Assembly (NCBI GenBank): GCA_965224205.1
Contig: CBDCYN010000025.1
Coordinates: 1-64,000, forward strand
Reading direction: 5' to 3'
Source: CBDCYN01 sp965224205
GTDB lineage: Bacteria; Planctomycetota; Phycisphaerae; Phycisphaerales; Phycisphaeraceae
Length of the DNA: 64,000 nt
Under the pieces are notes generated by a model. The model searched no databases. It was given only the letters and a program-made list of their open reading frames with translations, and was not told the DNA's origin. The position numbers and the translations under genes were made by a program. Of the stretch, positions 56,506 through 64,000 are shown piece by piece (the first letter of the stretch is position 1; each line of letters begins with the position of its first letter).

Positions 56506-57021
56506 CTACAACATCGACCCGAACGGCCCATCGGATTCATAGCCAGACGGGGGGTCGACCATGTCGTTTTCGCCCAGGAGGGTGAACATCTTCCGGCGGA
56601 GGATCTGCCCCGCCAGCAGCTGGTCGTCCGTGTGCAGAGCGATGGCGCACACCCCGTGGGGACGCATCATTAAGGGGTAAGCGAAATGGATGTTCAATTC
56701 AGCCGACAGCAGGAACATGCACATCTGAGCCAGAGATCGCCCCGGGCGCAGCTCCACGACCAGGATCTCCGCCTCGCTAAACGGCATCCCGTGCTGGCGG
56801 AGCAGTTTCCTGGCCAGATCGGACCGCGACGTGACCAACCGCACCACGGCGTGGTCCGCGGAATCGACCACGCTTAAAGCTACCACGTCGAGTTCCTCGT
56901 CATCAAAGATCTCGACGAGTTCGAGCAGCTTCCCACAGCGGTTGGCCAAAAAGACACTGAACTGCGTGTTAAACGGCGGCTCGTAACCCTGCATCGTGTG
57001 ACCGCTGGGGATTTGGGTCAT
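56506..57021 (-). CDS. ACT-domain protein
   Basis: 171 residues from the ATG at 57021. The fold shows two ACT-like halves: FSVFLANRCGKLLELVEIFDDEELDVVALSVVDSADHAVVRLVTS, and AEILVVELRPGRSLAQMCMFLLSAELNIHFAYPLMM. ACT domains bind amino acids or other small ligands and regulate enzymes; free-standing two-domain ACT proteins are common. An upstream extension to 57117 was rejected because it is P-rich and precedes the fold. It is 112 bases before the next leftward gene's stop in order and convergent with the GDSL gene. Confidence 0.7.
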   Translation of the reverse strand: MTQIPSGHTMQGYEPPFNTQFSVFLANRCGKLLELVEIFDDEELDVVALSVVDSADHAVVRLVTSRSDLARKLLRQHGMPFSEAEILVVELRPGRSLAQMCMFLLSAELNIHFAYPLMMRPHGVCAIALHTDDQLLAGQILRRKMFTLLGENDMVDPPSGYESDGPFGSML

Positions 57022-57132
57022 GATCGTATTATAAACCAAATATTCGTCTAAAGTAAGCTTCAATCGAGGCTGCGGCGGCCCGGGCCCGGTCAACCCCGTA
57101 CCCGACCCCGACGTCAATCCGTTTCATCTGCC

Positions 57133-58155
57133 TCACGCTGTCGACGACTGTTGGGGCGTCAGCACCGATTCGTACCACCGCACCGTCGGCTCCAAACCGG
57201 TCTTGAAGTCGACGACCGGGTCATAGCCCAAAACACGTTTAGCCTCGGTGAGGTCAGCCAGGGAGTGTTTCACATCCCCCGCCCGTTCGGCCTCATGGGC
57301 CGCCACGAGGTGTTGCTTGCCCATCATCTGGGCCATCATCACCGCTAGCTCATTGACGGTCACCCGTTGGCCGCAAGCGACGTTGAAGACCGCCCCGCCC
57401 ACCGGTTGTGGGCAGCGCGCAGCCAAGAGGTTCGCGTGCACAACGTTATCGACGAATGTGAAGTCGCGGGACTGCTCCCCGTCGCCGTAGATCACCGGCT
57501 GCTGGTCCGCTGCCAGCGCCTTGGCGAAAGCCGCGATCACCGCCGCGTAAGCGCTGTTGGCGTTCTGCCGGGGCCCGAAGATATTGAAGTACCGCAGCGA
57601 CACGGTGTCGACCCCGTAGACCGCAGCGTAGGCCCGCATCAGGTGCTCAGCCGCGAGTTTGTTCGCCGCGTACGGGCTCATCGGCAGGGGGGCCATGGCC
57701 TCGGCCTTCGGTAGGGTCTGGGCGTCGCCGTAGGCGCTGGAGCTGGCCGCGAACATCACCCGGTGGACGCCCGCCTCCCGCGCCGCTTCGAGCACGTTGA
57801 GCGTGCCGTTGACGTTGACGTCCTGGAACAGCCTCGGCTCGGCCACGCTCCTGGGCACCGAGCCCAGGGCCGCTTGATGGAACACCAACCGGCAGCCCTT
57901 GATACTGCGTGCCACCACGTCTTGGTCGAGGATCGAGCCCTCAATAAACTCAAGCCGATCGCCCGCTTGGTCTGCGAAAGAATCCAAGTTCTCTCGGTTA
58001 CCCCCGGATAGGTCGTCGAGCACGACCACGCGAGCCCCGAGCTCCACTAAAGCTTGGGCGAGATGGGACCCGATAAAGCCCGCGCCACCGGTAATGAGGA
58101 TCTGCTGATCACGAAAAAAATCACCGTGTAACGTCTGCCAATCGGTCAGGGCCAT
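57133..58155 (-). CDS. NAD-dependent UDP-sugar epimerase/dehydratase (WbpP/GalE-like)
   Basis: 340 residues from the ATG at 58155. NAD-binding LITGGAGFIGSHLAQAL, the SDR triad in ASSSAYGD and YAANK, and YFNIFGPRQ are all present. Substrate-related segments HQAALGSVPRSV and GDGEQSRDFTFVDN are as in WbpP, a UDP-GlcNAc/GalNAc 4-epimerase. It would supply a nucleotide sugar for surface polysaccharide. No glycosyltransferase is adjacent. Confidence 0.85.
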   Translation of the reverse strand: MALTDWQTLHGDFFRDQQILITGGAGFIGSHLAQALVELGARVVVLDDLSGGNRENLDSFADQAGDRLEFIEGSILDQDVVARSIKGCRLVFHQAALGSVPRSVAEPRLFQDVNVNGTLNVLEAAREAGVHRVMFAASSSAYGDAQTLPKAEAMAPLPMSPYAANKLAAEHLMRAYAAVYGVDTVSLRYFNIFGPRQNANSAYAAVIAAFAKALAADQQPVIYGDGEQSRDFTFVDNVVHANLLAARCPQPVGGAVFNVACGQRVTVNELAVMMAQMMGKQHLVAAHEAERAGDVKHSLADLTEAKRVLGYDPVVDFKTGLEPTVRWYESVLTPQQSSTA

Positions 58156-58571
58156 ATGGGTTTTCCTTCTTAGGCAAAAGCGACACACCCCCTTAGGGCT
58201 ATCCACAAGGGGTCGTAAGACTTTAGAAGGGCCGATTCAACCTTGCGGGTAGAAAATATACCCCTCCCATCGGCCAGTCGATCGCCACGCTTTACGCTTA
58301 GGGTGGCTTGATCACCTGGCTGCGGGTCCCGGGCGTCCCGATCCTTCCTGATAAGCTTCTGATTGTACTAAGCGGTCGCCTAGATTCCGAATGGGCGGTC
58401 TTCAGCGATGATCCCCCGTCGCATGGGCCTGATGGACGAGCGTGTGTTTCGGTGTCCCATGCTGTGGTTGCGTTTGCGGCGGATCACGCGTTCAAAGCCA
58501 CCTCGCAACGGGCTCGCAAACCCGTGAGAAGTGATCTCCGTGCTACTCTCGAGGTGAGCCTCACTGGCCGC
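58156..58571. other. Intergenic, no supported gene
   Basis: 416 bases upstream of the epimerase, containing a nested hairpin GGCCGAT/ATCGGCC with inner GGGTA/TACCC around 58,230-58,275. No domain is seen in any frame. The plus-strand segment near 58,459 repeats GCTGTGGTTGCGTTT of the cyclophilin 3' end, probably by chance. Confidence 0.4.
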
Positions 58572-58970
58572 TTAGTACCTCGGCAACGACGGGTCGATAT
58601 CGATCGACCACAGGTCGATCCCGCCGGCCATCGAATACACGTCGCGGATCTCCTGGTGCCGCAAGACCGTAGCCATCTGCATCGACCGGGCGCCGTGGTG
58701 GCAATAGATCACTAGTTTGGAATCTTGAGCCAGATCCTCCAGTTCCTGCGTCCGAACGCTTAGCTCTTGCAGGGGGACCAGGACACCGTCCGGGATGTGG
58801 ACCAGGCTATATTCGCGTGGCGTGCGGCAATCAATGAGGGCACAGGGCACGCCTTCATTGAGCATCTGCCGTACCTGCCGGGGGGTCACCTCCCACTGGG
58901 GTTGGAACGGGTACCCCTCGGGCAGGCCCAGGTCATTGAGGCGGATCGCTGGGGGCTTGGGCGTCGTCAT
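58572..58970 (-). CDS. Rhodanese-like domain protein
   Basis: 132 residues from the ATG at 58970. The rhodanese fold is VTPRQVRQMLNEGVPCALIDCRTPREYSLVHIPDGVLVPL, and the active-site loop YCHHGARS contains the catalytic Cys. The last part, VYSMAGGIDLWS, is the usual end. It would transfer sulfur or act as a thiol sensor. A start at 59081 was rejected because it overlaps the upstream gene by far more. With 58970 the overlap with the gene before it is 38 bases, so the two are likely co-transcribed. Confidence 0.85.
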   Translation of the reverse strand: MTTPKPPAIRLNDLGLPEGYPFQPQWEVTPRQVRQMLNEGVPCALIDCRTPREYSLVHIPDGVLVPLQELSVRTQELEDLAQDSKLVIYCHHGARSMQMATVLRHQEIRDVYSMAGGIDLWSIDIDPSLPRY

Positions 58971-59280
58971 GTGGCGTCTGAGTGGTTTCGTTCGTCGGGG
59001 TTGGGGTGGACTTGCCCGTGGTGGCGACGATCTCGATATGGGTATAGGGGTCGAGGATACATTCCACGATCTCGCCGTCATCTTTGCGCAGCGTGAGGCG
59101 ATCGAGCCACAGCTTGCTATCCCTGGCGTGGGCGTACCAAGACCCGGTACGTCGTTGCATGAATCGGATCACTTCCCCGGTGATGCGGGTCGTCCACACC
59201 TCGTTACGCTGAGGGATCTGCTGCGTTAGCACGACCCGCTGGCCGGGTTGAAGATTTTCCCCCGGTTGCGCCATGTTCAT
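58933..59280 (-). CDS. Small protein of unknown function
   Basis: 115 residues from the ATG at 59280 (another Met two codons on). The core is NLQPGQRVVLTQQIPQRNEVWTTRITGEVIRFMQRRTGSWYAHARDSKLWLDRLTLRKDDGEIVECILDPYTHIEIV, beta-rich and with conserved-looking positions, followed by a T/P-rich tail. No named family recognised. The frame continues upstream but that part is the dispersed repeat. Its end overlaps the rhodanese gene by 38 bases. Confidence 0.6.
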   Translation of the reverse strand: MNMAQPGENLQPGQRVVLTQQIPQRNEVWTTRITGEVIRFMQRRTGSWYAHARDSKLWLDRLTLRKDDGEIVECILDPYTHIEIVATTGKSTPTPTNETTQTPHDDAQAPSDPPQ

Positions 59281-59500
59281 CTCCACATAGGGGTATAGTC
59301 TACGAAAGCTATCGGCACTATCGTGGCCGAGTCTGCGTGTGTTCAAGATCGGGTTGGCCGAGCCGCGTCCCGTAAAGGTGCCCAACCTGGATGAAAATGC
59401 GCCATAATTTTTGTACACGGCGAGGAAATTTTCGATGCCCAGTCCATCCCCGCCGCGGTACTTTGATACGTTATATGTATACACCCAATTATTGTAAACA
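59281..59500 (-). repeat. Dispersed repeat family RA, copy at 59.4 kb
   Basis: Minus strand, in order: GGGTGTATA, ACGTATCAAAGTACCGC, GGCGGGGATG, GAAAATTTCCTCGCC, TGTAC, GCATTTTCATC, CTTTCGTAGACTATAC and GTGGAGATG, the latter bringing the repeat right up to the start codon of the small protein. It contains about 65 extra bases between GCATTTTCATC and CTTTCGT compared with the 37.6 kb copy. Confidence 0.7.
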
Positions 59501-59589
59501 TAGGCATGTCCCATCCCGGATGTCAAGAAGCTTTTAATACCTATTTAAGCACATTGTTAACACTTGCTGTGTGAGGGCTGGCCTCGGAC

Positions 59590-60564
59590 TCATTCCCAGG
59601 CGAGGGTGACCGTCAGCGGAAGATGATCCGACCCCAAGCCCGGTCCGACACGCCGTTCGACGGTGACCAGCTCTCTGCTATGCAAGCAGTGATCGATCGG
59701 GATTTTCACCGCCCGGTCCGCGGGGAAGGTGGGTTGGTACCCCCGGCCCCGCTGCGAATCGATCCACCTGGTTTTCCGTAAAACCGTCCGGTAACCGTTG
59801 GACCAGGGGGTCGCGTTCAGGTCACCGATCAGCACGGCTGCACCTCGCTGAGCGTGGGCCCAGGGGATGACCGCTGCCAGCTGCTCGTCTCGAGCGATTG
59901 CGCAGCGGCGGTTGACCGGCGGCAGGGTGTGCAGGCTCAGCACCGACAGCGGCTGGCCGCGCCACCGCAGGTCCATCTCGATCGCCGGCAACCCCACCCG
60001 GCCCGCGGTCAGGTCGACCACGTCGACGCGCTGTACGGTTAAACCGGGCCGCAGATCCTTAGCCACGAGCGCCGCGATCCCGAAGTTGTCCTCCCGGGGT
60101 GAAGCCGCCGCGAGGCGGTATGTTCCATCCGTCGCGGCGATCTGAGCCATCCACCGCTCGTTGACCTCTTGAAGGAACACCAGATCCGCCCCGCTTTGGT
60201 TGATGTAACGGATCACTGCCTCGTGCTGGGTGTTCGTCGTATGCACGTTGATGTGAAGCAACCGGATCGCCGGATGCGGTGGGGGATCGTGGGCAGCAGC
60301 CGGCACAGCCGCATAGAGCGGTGCCAGCAACATCAGGTTGACCACCAAGCCCGGGACCGCCCCCAAGCACGCCCACCACGACCGCGTCGCCCCAGCCGCC
60401 ACAGCCGTCACCGCCAATGTCCACGCGTAATACCACGTGAAGTGAGAAAACAGATCGAACAACCAGTGCCAAGAACCCGCTAAACCTAGGCACGTGCTCA
60501 CAGTCGCCCCCAGGCCCGTGGCCCAGAGAAGTCCTTTGATCGCTTTAATCGCCCGCTTCCGCAC
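59590..60564 (-). CDS. Membrane-anchored endonuclease/exonuclease/phosphatase family protein
   Basis: 324 residues from the GTG at 60564, which has GGTGGA 11 bases upstream; a GTG at 60630 would leave only 21 bases to the divergent aminotransferase. The first 100 residues form two or three membrane segments (GLLWATGLGATVSTCLGLAG, FTWYYAWTLAVTAVAAGA, CLGAVPGLVVNLMLLAPLYAAV). The EEP domain begins RLLHINVHTTN, with LVFLQEVNERW, SVLSLHTLPP, VLIGDLNATPWS and GSDHLPLTVTLAW. It is thus an extracytoplasmic phosphodiesterase type. Substrate unknown. A similar but cytoplasmic EEP protein is at 30.6 kb. Confidence 0.8.
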   Translation of the reverse strand: MRKRAIKAIKGLLWATGLGATVSTCLGLAGSWHWLFDLFSHFTWYYAWTLAVTAVAAGATRSWWACLGAVPGLVVNLMLLAPLYAAVPAAAHDPPPHPAIRLLHINVHTTNTQHEAVIRYINQSGADLVFLQEVNERWMAQIAATDGTYRLAAASPREDNFGIAALVAKDLRPGLTVQRVDVVDLTAGRVGLPAIEMDLRWRGQPLSVLSLHTLPPVNRRCAIARDEQLAAVIPWAHAQRGAAVLIGDLNATPWSNGYRTVLRKTRWIDSQRGRGYQPTFPADRAVKIPIDHCLHSRELVTVERRVGPGLGSDHLPLTVTLAWE

Positions 60565-60651
60565 TCCCAAATTCCACCGATTTGATGACCTGTTACAAAT
60601 CCTGTACGTTTCCGGACCTGTTTCGTTCACTGAGTGGAAGAATTAATAGCC

Positions 60652-61836
60652 ATGCCCCCCAACCCCGCCAACCTGTTTCAGAAAACCCGGCTGCTGACCC
60701 CGGGCCCGACAGACGTCCCGCCCGCGGTCCTTCTGGAGATGGCTCAGCCCATTATCCACCACCGTACCAAACAGTTCCAAGAGATCTTCGGCGACCTATC
60801 CGAAAAACTCCAGTGGCTGTACCGCACGACCAGCCCGGTGCTGACGATCGCTGGTTCCGGCACCACCGCGTTTGAAGCGGCGCAGGTCTCGCTCGTTAAA
60901 CCCGGGTCCAAGGCTATCACCATCGCGGGGGGGAAATTCGGCGAACGGTGGCAGGATATCTACGACCAATACGCCCAGCCGTTGGGGATCGAGCAGGTCA
61001 AGATCAACGTCCCGTGGGGTCAAGCAGCCGACCCGGACCAGGTCGAAGCAGCGCTCAAAGAACACCCGGGGGTCAGTGTCGTGACCCTGGTCCATTCCGA
61101 GACCTCCACGGCGACGGCTACTAACGTCCAAGCGATCGCCGCGATCGTCGCCAAGACCGAGGCGCTGCTACTCGTCGACGGGATCACCGCCGTCGGGGCC
61201 CTGCCGGTGGAGATGGACGCGTGGGGGGTCGACGTGCTCGTGACCGGGTCACAAAAGGCGATGATGCTGCCGCCGGGCCTGGGTTTCGTGGGGCTAGGCG
61301 AGCGTGCGATCAGACGCCTCGAAGCGGTCGCCCCCAGCGCCTATTACAACCTGGATATGCGCCGGTGGCTGGCGAGTTGGAAGAAGAACGACGTGCCGTT
61401 TACCCCGCCGGTGAGCCTGGTCCGCGGCCAGCGCGTGGCGTTGGAGATGATGCAAGCCCAGGGTTTGGACACGATCTGGTCCCGCACGTCGGGGCTAGCG
61501 ACGATGGCGCGGGCCGCCCTAAAGGCGATGGGATTAGAGCTCATCAGCGCCAGCCCTAGTGATTCGGTCACCGGGGCGTACTACCCCGAGGGCGTTGAAG
61601 ATTCTACATTCCGGTCGAGTCTGCGTGATCAGCACCACCTGCACATCGCCGGCGGCCAAGACGGGCGGGGGGCGAAATGGAAAGGCAAGATCTTCCGGCT
61701 CTCGCACATGGGCTACGTCGACGCCGGCGACACCCTCGCGGCCCTAGCGGCGATCGAGTCGCAGTTGCGGGAAGCGGGGGTCTCGATCGATCCCGGCGTC
61801 GCGTTAGCGGCGGCCAGCGCGGTGTTGGCCAACTGA
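60652..61836 (+). CDS. Class V aminotransferase (alanine-glyoxylate / serine-pyruvate type)
   Basis: 394 residues. It opens LLTPGPTDVPPAVLLEMAQPIIHHRTKQFQEIF, which is the standard family N-terminus. PLP contacts: GSGTTAFEAA, VTLVHSETSTATATNVQAIA, LLLVDGITAVGALPVEMDAWGVDVLVTGSQKAMMLPPGLGF with the Schiff-base Lys in GSQKA. The C-terminal part, FRLSHMGYVDAGDTLAALAAIE, also fits. The reaction is transamination of alanine or serine with glyoxylate or pyruvate. The IS66 element lies 12 bases past its stop. Confidence 0.9.
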   Translation: MPPNPANLFQKTRLLTPGPTDVPPAVLLEMAQPIIHHRTKQFQEIFGDLSEKLQWLYRTTSPVLTIAGSGTTAFEAAQVSLVKPGSKAITIAGGKFGERWQDIYDQYAQPLGIEQVKINVPWGQAADPDQVEAALKEHPGVSVVTLVHSETSTATATNVQAIAAIVAKTEALLLVDGITAVGALPVEMDAWGVDVLVTGSQKAMMLPPGLGFVGLGERAIRRLEAVAPSAYYNLDMRRWLASWKKNDVPFTPPVSLVRGQRVALEMMQAQGLDTIWSRTSGLATMARAALKAMGLELISASPSDSVTGAYYPEGVEDSTFRSSLRDQHHLHIAGGQDGRGAKWKGKIFRLSHMGYVDAGDTLAALAAIESQLREAGVSIDPGVALAAASAVLAN

Positions 61837-61848
61837 CCAACATTTTTT

Positions 61849-63461
61849 GTATCTGTTTAGCGGTTAGCCGGTTGAATCTGGGCGGTTGAGATGAGTCGTC
61901 TCAGGTGATCGGGGTGCTGATCGGAGGCAGCACGCAGGAGGTGGGACAGAAAAGCCAACGCGTCGTGGGCGTGTTGATCACAAGTCGTCAGGACGCTGCC
62001 CAGAATTTCCTGAGCACGAGCACCCGCAGCCGTACGGTTGCCGCCGAAGACCTTGCGGTTGACCACCGCCGGGCGGATCGCCTGCTCGGCGGGCCAGTTG
62101 GTCGCTTCGATCCCCGGTTCATACAGAAACGTGAGGATCTCATCGGCGTGGCGAGCCAGGTGATTGCGAAACGTTCGGTTGCCACGATGCGATAGACGCC
62201 AAGCCAGCAAGCGGTCCAACCGCTTACGCAATCGCCCGCGGGCACAGGCCAAGCCATGCTCGCTGATCGTTCCCGCGTCGCGTCGATCACGAAGACGCAG
62301 CGCATCGAGCAACAACGCCTTGACCTTCCGCGGGAAACGCACCGCCCCACGCGTGGCTTGCTCCAGCAACATGCCCGTCCGCCGAAGCAGATGCGCCAAG
62401 CATTGCTGATGCGTGGCCTGTTCCAAAGAATCGTAAGGCGACCAGCCGTCGTGGATCATCCGCCCGGCATAGTCCTTGCCCAACACGTCCCGCACCACCT
62501 CGCCGCCGCGGCTGGGGCGGATGACATACAGCGTGACTTTCTTCGTCACGAACACCCACATCCACTGCAGCCATCCGCCGACTTTCCAGCCGGTTTCATC
62601 GGGGTAAACCGTGTCGCTGTGACGCACCACGTCACGCAGGCCGTCGTAAACAGATTGACCGCGTCGGGCCGTACGTAGCACGACGTGCGTCGCACCGCCA
62701 CGGGTGATCGAGATCCCGAAGACCTGCTTGAGCAAGCCTTGGATGTCGCCATAACTCAGCCCGTACTTGTCCTTCATCAGGACGATCATGGCTTGAAGGT
62801 CCGGCCCCAGCTGGGAGGCCGCCGCCCCCGTGGCATCTGAGGTCTGCAACGGGTGGCGGGGGTGAAGGCGTCGACCACACCGCGTGCATGAACCCACGTG
62901 CAGGTCGAAACGTCGCACCACCGGCCGGCGGGGGATCTCGACCTGGAACTGATGGGTCACGTGATCTTCTTGGGCCTCGCCGCCGCAGCCGGGACACCGC
63001 GGGGTCAACGGCACGTCGATGACCTCGTCGGGGGGTTGCGGGGGTGGGGGCCGATGGGCTTTGGGGCCGTACGCCTTGCCCGCCTTGCGGCCGGGCTTCT
63101 TGGGCTGGGTTTTGGGCGATCCCTTGGAGAACGGCGCGGCTTGGCGTTGGGTCGAACGCGTGGCTTGTTCGAGGCGTTGTTCGAGTTGGCCGGCCCGAGC
63201 TTCGAGTTGAGCCACACGCTTCTCGAGTCGCAGGATCTGCCGGTCTTTCTCGGCGATGATTTCAAGCAGTTGATCGTAGGTGGGTCGAGCCATCCTGGCT
63301 GTTCCTGTCGTGTCGTCCTGACCGATGGTGAAGCGGGCACCCCAGCCCTTCGAACGCCATCTTATCCCTTTATATCGATGGCCGATTATAGACCGCGATC
63401 AGCAGATCAGAATTTCAAAATCCAACGCCCTCCCGTGCCTGGCTAGACGCTAAACAGATAC
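61849..63461 (-). mobile_element. Complete IS66-family element with inverted repeats and 8-bp target duplication
   Basis: The ends are GTATCTGTTTAGCG at 61849 and its exact reverse complement up to 63461, with TAGCC following after two mismatches, so the terminal repeats are 21 bp with two differences. The bases immediately outside are CATTTTTT at 61841-61848 and CATTTTTT at 63462-63469, an exact 8-bp duplication as IS66 elements produce. Length 1613 bp. It carries one transposase gene and no tnpA or tnpB, as in the ISBst12-like group. The insertion is between an aminotransferase gene and ssrA. Confidence 0.93.
61857..63293 (-). CDS. tnpC: IS66-family transposase (TnpC type)
   Basis: 478 residues. 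The N-terminal coiled coil (ILRLEKRVAQLEARAGQLEQRL) is followed by a zinc-binding region CPGCGG ... CTRCGRR, and the DDE core: YPDETGWKVGG, MIHDGWSPYD, and NWPAEQAIRPAVVNRKVFGGNRTAAGA with the last acidic residue. These are typical of IS66. The frame is intact and no stop or shift is seen, so the element may still be active. The ends of the gene are a few bases from the left terminal repeat. Confidence 0.95.
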   Translation of the reverse strand: MARPTYDQLLEIIAEKDRQILRLEKRVAQLEARAGQLEQRLEQATRSTQRQAAPFSKGSPKTQPKKPGRKAGKAYGPKAHRPPPPQPPDEVIDVPLTPRCPGCGGEAQEDHVTHQFQVEIPRRPVVRRFDLHVGSCTRCGRRLHPRHPLQTSDATGAAASQLGPDLQAMIVLMKDKYGLSYGDIQGLLKQVFGISITRGGATHVVLRTARRGQSVYDGLRDVVRHSDTVYPDETGWKVGGWLQWMWVFVTKKVTLYVIRPSRGGEVVRDVLGKDYAGRMIHDGWSPYDSLEQATHQQCLAHLLRRTGMLLEQATRGAVRFPRKVKALLLDALRLRDRRDAGTISEHGLACARGRLRKRLDRLLAWRLSHRGNRTFRNHLARHADEILTFLYEPGIEATNWPAEQAIRPAVVNRKVFGGNRTAAGARAQEILGSVLTTCDQHAHDALAFLSHLLRAASDQHPDHLRRLISTAQIQPANR

Positions 63462-63499
63462 CATTTTTTTTATTCAACAAATCGCGCCCCGGGTTGATC

Positions 63500-63527
63500 T
63501 TGACCGTCGGATAAACGTATATATACA
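63500..63527 (+). promoter_or_regulatory. Candidate ssrA promoter
   Basis: TTGACC and TATACA with a 16-base gap lie about 37 bases upstream of the mature tmRNA 5' end. The IS66 insertion leaves this promoter intact, 38 bases away. Confidence 0.5.
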
Positions 63528-63563
63528 TAGTTCGAGAACGTTTTCGCACGCTCTTTGACAATT

Positions 63564-63943
63564 GGGGCCGACTGGTATCGACCGGACAGGGAAGGTCAGT
63601 CGTGGCGCGCCCAGGTGCACGTGGGCCTGGCTAAACAACGTGCAAAACTTTAATTGCCAACAACGATGTTGTGGCGCGGATTGGGTTTGATAGCCCGGTC
63701 CGTATGGCTGCCTAATAGTGCGGCCGTGATCATGGAGGACCGCCCGTAAGAATCCATGGTCAACGACTCATCGGGATCGTCCGCCCGTGACGCCTTAACG
63801 CGATGCGGACTAAACAATATTCAGGCTGGGTCGCCCAAACGCTGCCACTGGCGGCTGGGTGACTGAGATCAAACCAGTGGATATGCGTGTAGAAGCGGCT
63901 GATTGACTGTCACGGGACGGGGGTTCGATTCCCCCCGGCTCCA
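63564..63943 (+). ncRNA. ssrA: Transfer-messenger RNA (tmRNA)
   Basis: The 5' end GGGGCCGACTGGTATCGACCGG and the 3' end GGGGTTCGATTCCCCCCGGCTCCA (written here in parts: T-arm GGTTCGATTCC, acceptor CGGCTCC + A) pair as a tRNA-like acceptor and T arm, with the CCA not encoded. In the mRNA-like region, the frame GCC AAC AAC GAT starting at 63656 ends at tandem TAA TAG at 63713, giving the tag ANNDVVARIGFDSPVRMAA. Total about 380 nt. It rescues stalled ribosomes with SmpB, not in the window. The tag is longer and more charged than most, but ends in AA as expected for ClpXP degradation. Confidence 0.93.
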
Positions 63944-64000
63944 TCCTATTGCATCGCAATGGCTTACGGAAATGCTCCGCAAGTCTTTGCAGGCTCCAGA

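Noticed and set aside
58440..58480. GCTGTGGTTGCGTTT word shared with the 3' end of the cyclophilin gene, suggesting a cyclophilin remnant.
   Set aside because: The reading around it on the minus strand shows no other cyclophilin residues, so chance is more likely.
59281..59526. N-terminal extension of the small protein to 59526.
   Set aside because: The extension is the dispersed repeat, whose copies elsewhere are not coding and differ by frame-breaking gaps.

Overview
The window reads as chromosomal DNA of a planctomycete, most likely a Phycisphaerae-type member of Planctomycetota. This is inferred from several things seen together: high G+C with very compact genes; a secreted protein that starts with an LEPR-like motif (LEQRTLMSG) instead of a normal signal peptide; a membrane protein ending in the CxxCGYDLRG...CPEC zinc ribbon; an MJ0042-like zinc ribbon at the left edge; PEP-CTERM/VPLPA-type sorting tails; an LptD-type outer-membrane protein; and the futalosine-pathway enzyme MqnE. 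No 16S rRNA is present, so the placement is not proven.

Layout. 0-10.9 kb: partial zinc-ribbon protein, secreted cyclophilin, LptD, lipid-type methyltransferase, thioredoxin-fold lipoprotein, HtrA/DegP protease and a CCA-adding/poly(A)-polymerase-family enzyme (envelope assembly and quality control, plus RNA 3'-end addition). 11.6-21.7 kb: QueA, a secreted transglutaminase-fold protein, a lipoprotein, an alpha/beta hydrolase, NAD-type isocitrate dehydrogenase, an overlapping FAD oxidoreductase/aldo-keto reductase pair, and a secreted protein of unknown function. 21.7-30.4 kb: an exopolysaccharide locus (methyltransferase, priming sugar transferase, Wza-like export lipoprotein, GumC/Wzc-like copolymerase, ExeA/XrtA-type AAA ATPase, BY-kinase, glycosyltransferase) followed by a divergent squalene/phytoene-synthase homologue. 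30.5-44.3 kb: EEP-family hydrolase, a TadE + VWA-TadG pair, MqnE, a multidomain M8-like metalloprotease, HDOD protein + hybrid histidine kinase (overlapping genes) and FtsK. 45-60.6 kb: ArgG, CHRD/PEP-CTERM protein, a secreted protein with VGIGT repeats, solo NuoD, zinc-ribbon membrane protein, metallophosphoesterase, two GDSL hydrolases with sorting tails, ACT protein, UDP-sugar epimerase, rhodanese and a second EEP protein. 60.6-64 kb: class V aminotransferase, an intact IS66 element with target-site duplication, and ssrA (tmRNA).

The genes are mostly housekeeping and cell-envelope functions. The polysaccharide operon, the AAA ATPase and the sorting-tail proteins (CHRD and two GDSL proteins) fit the known exosortase/PEP-CTERM theme, but no exosortase gene lies in the window.

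The less expected content is between the genes. A dispersed family of roughly 150-200 bp repeats (about 11.0, 37.6, 47.4, 54.9 and 59.4 kb, all in one orientation) has no obvious coding role. There is a 39-bp inverted repeat around 5.8-6.0 kb, a 46-bp near-perfect palindrome at 14.76 kb, a triply frameshifted IS30 transposase relic just before argG, and an internally deleted IS3 transposase relic that supplies the ftsK stop codon. No CRISPR array, prophage, tRNA or rRNA was seen.
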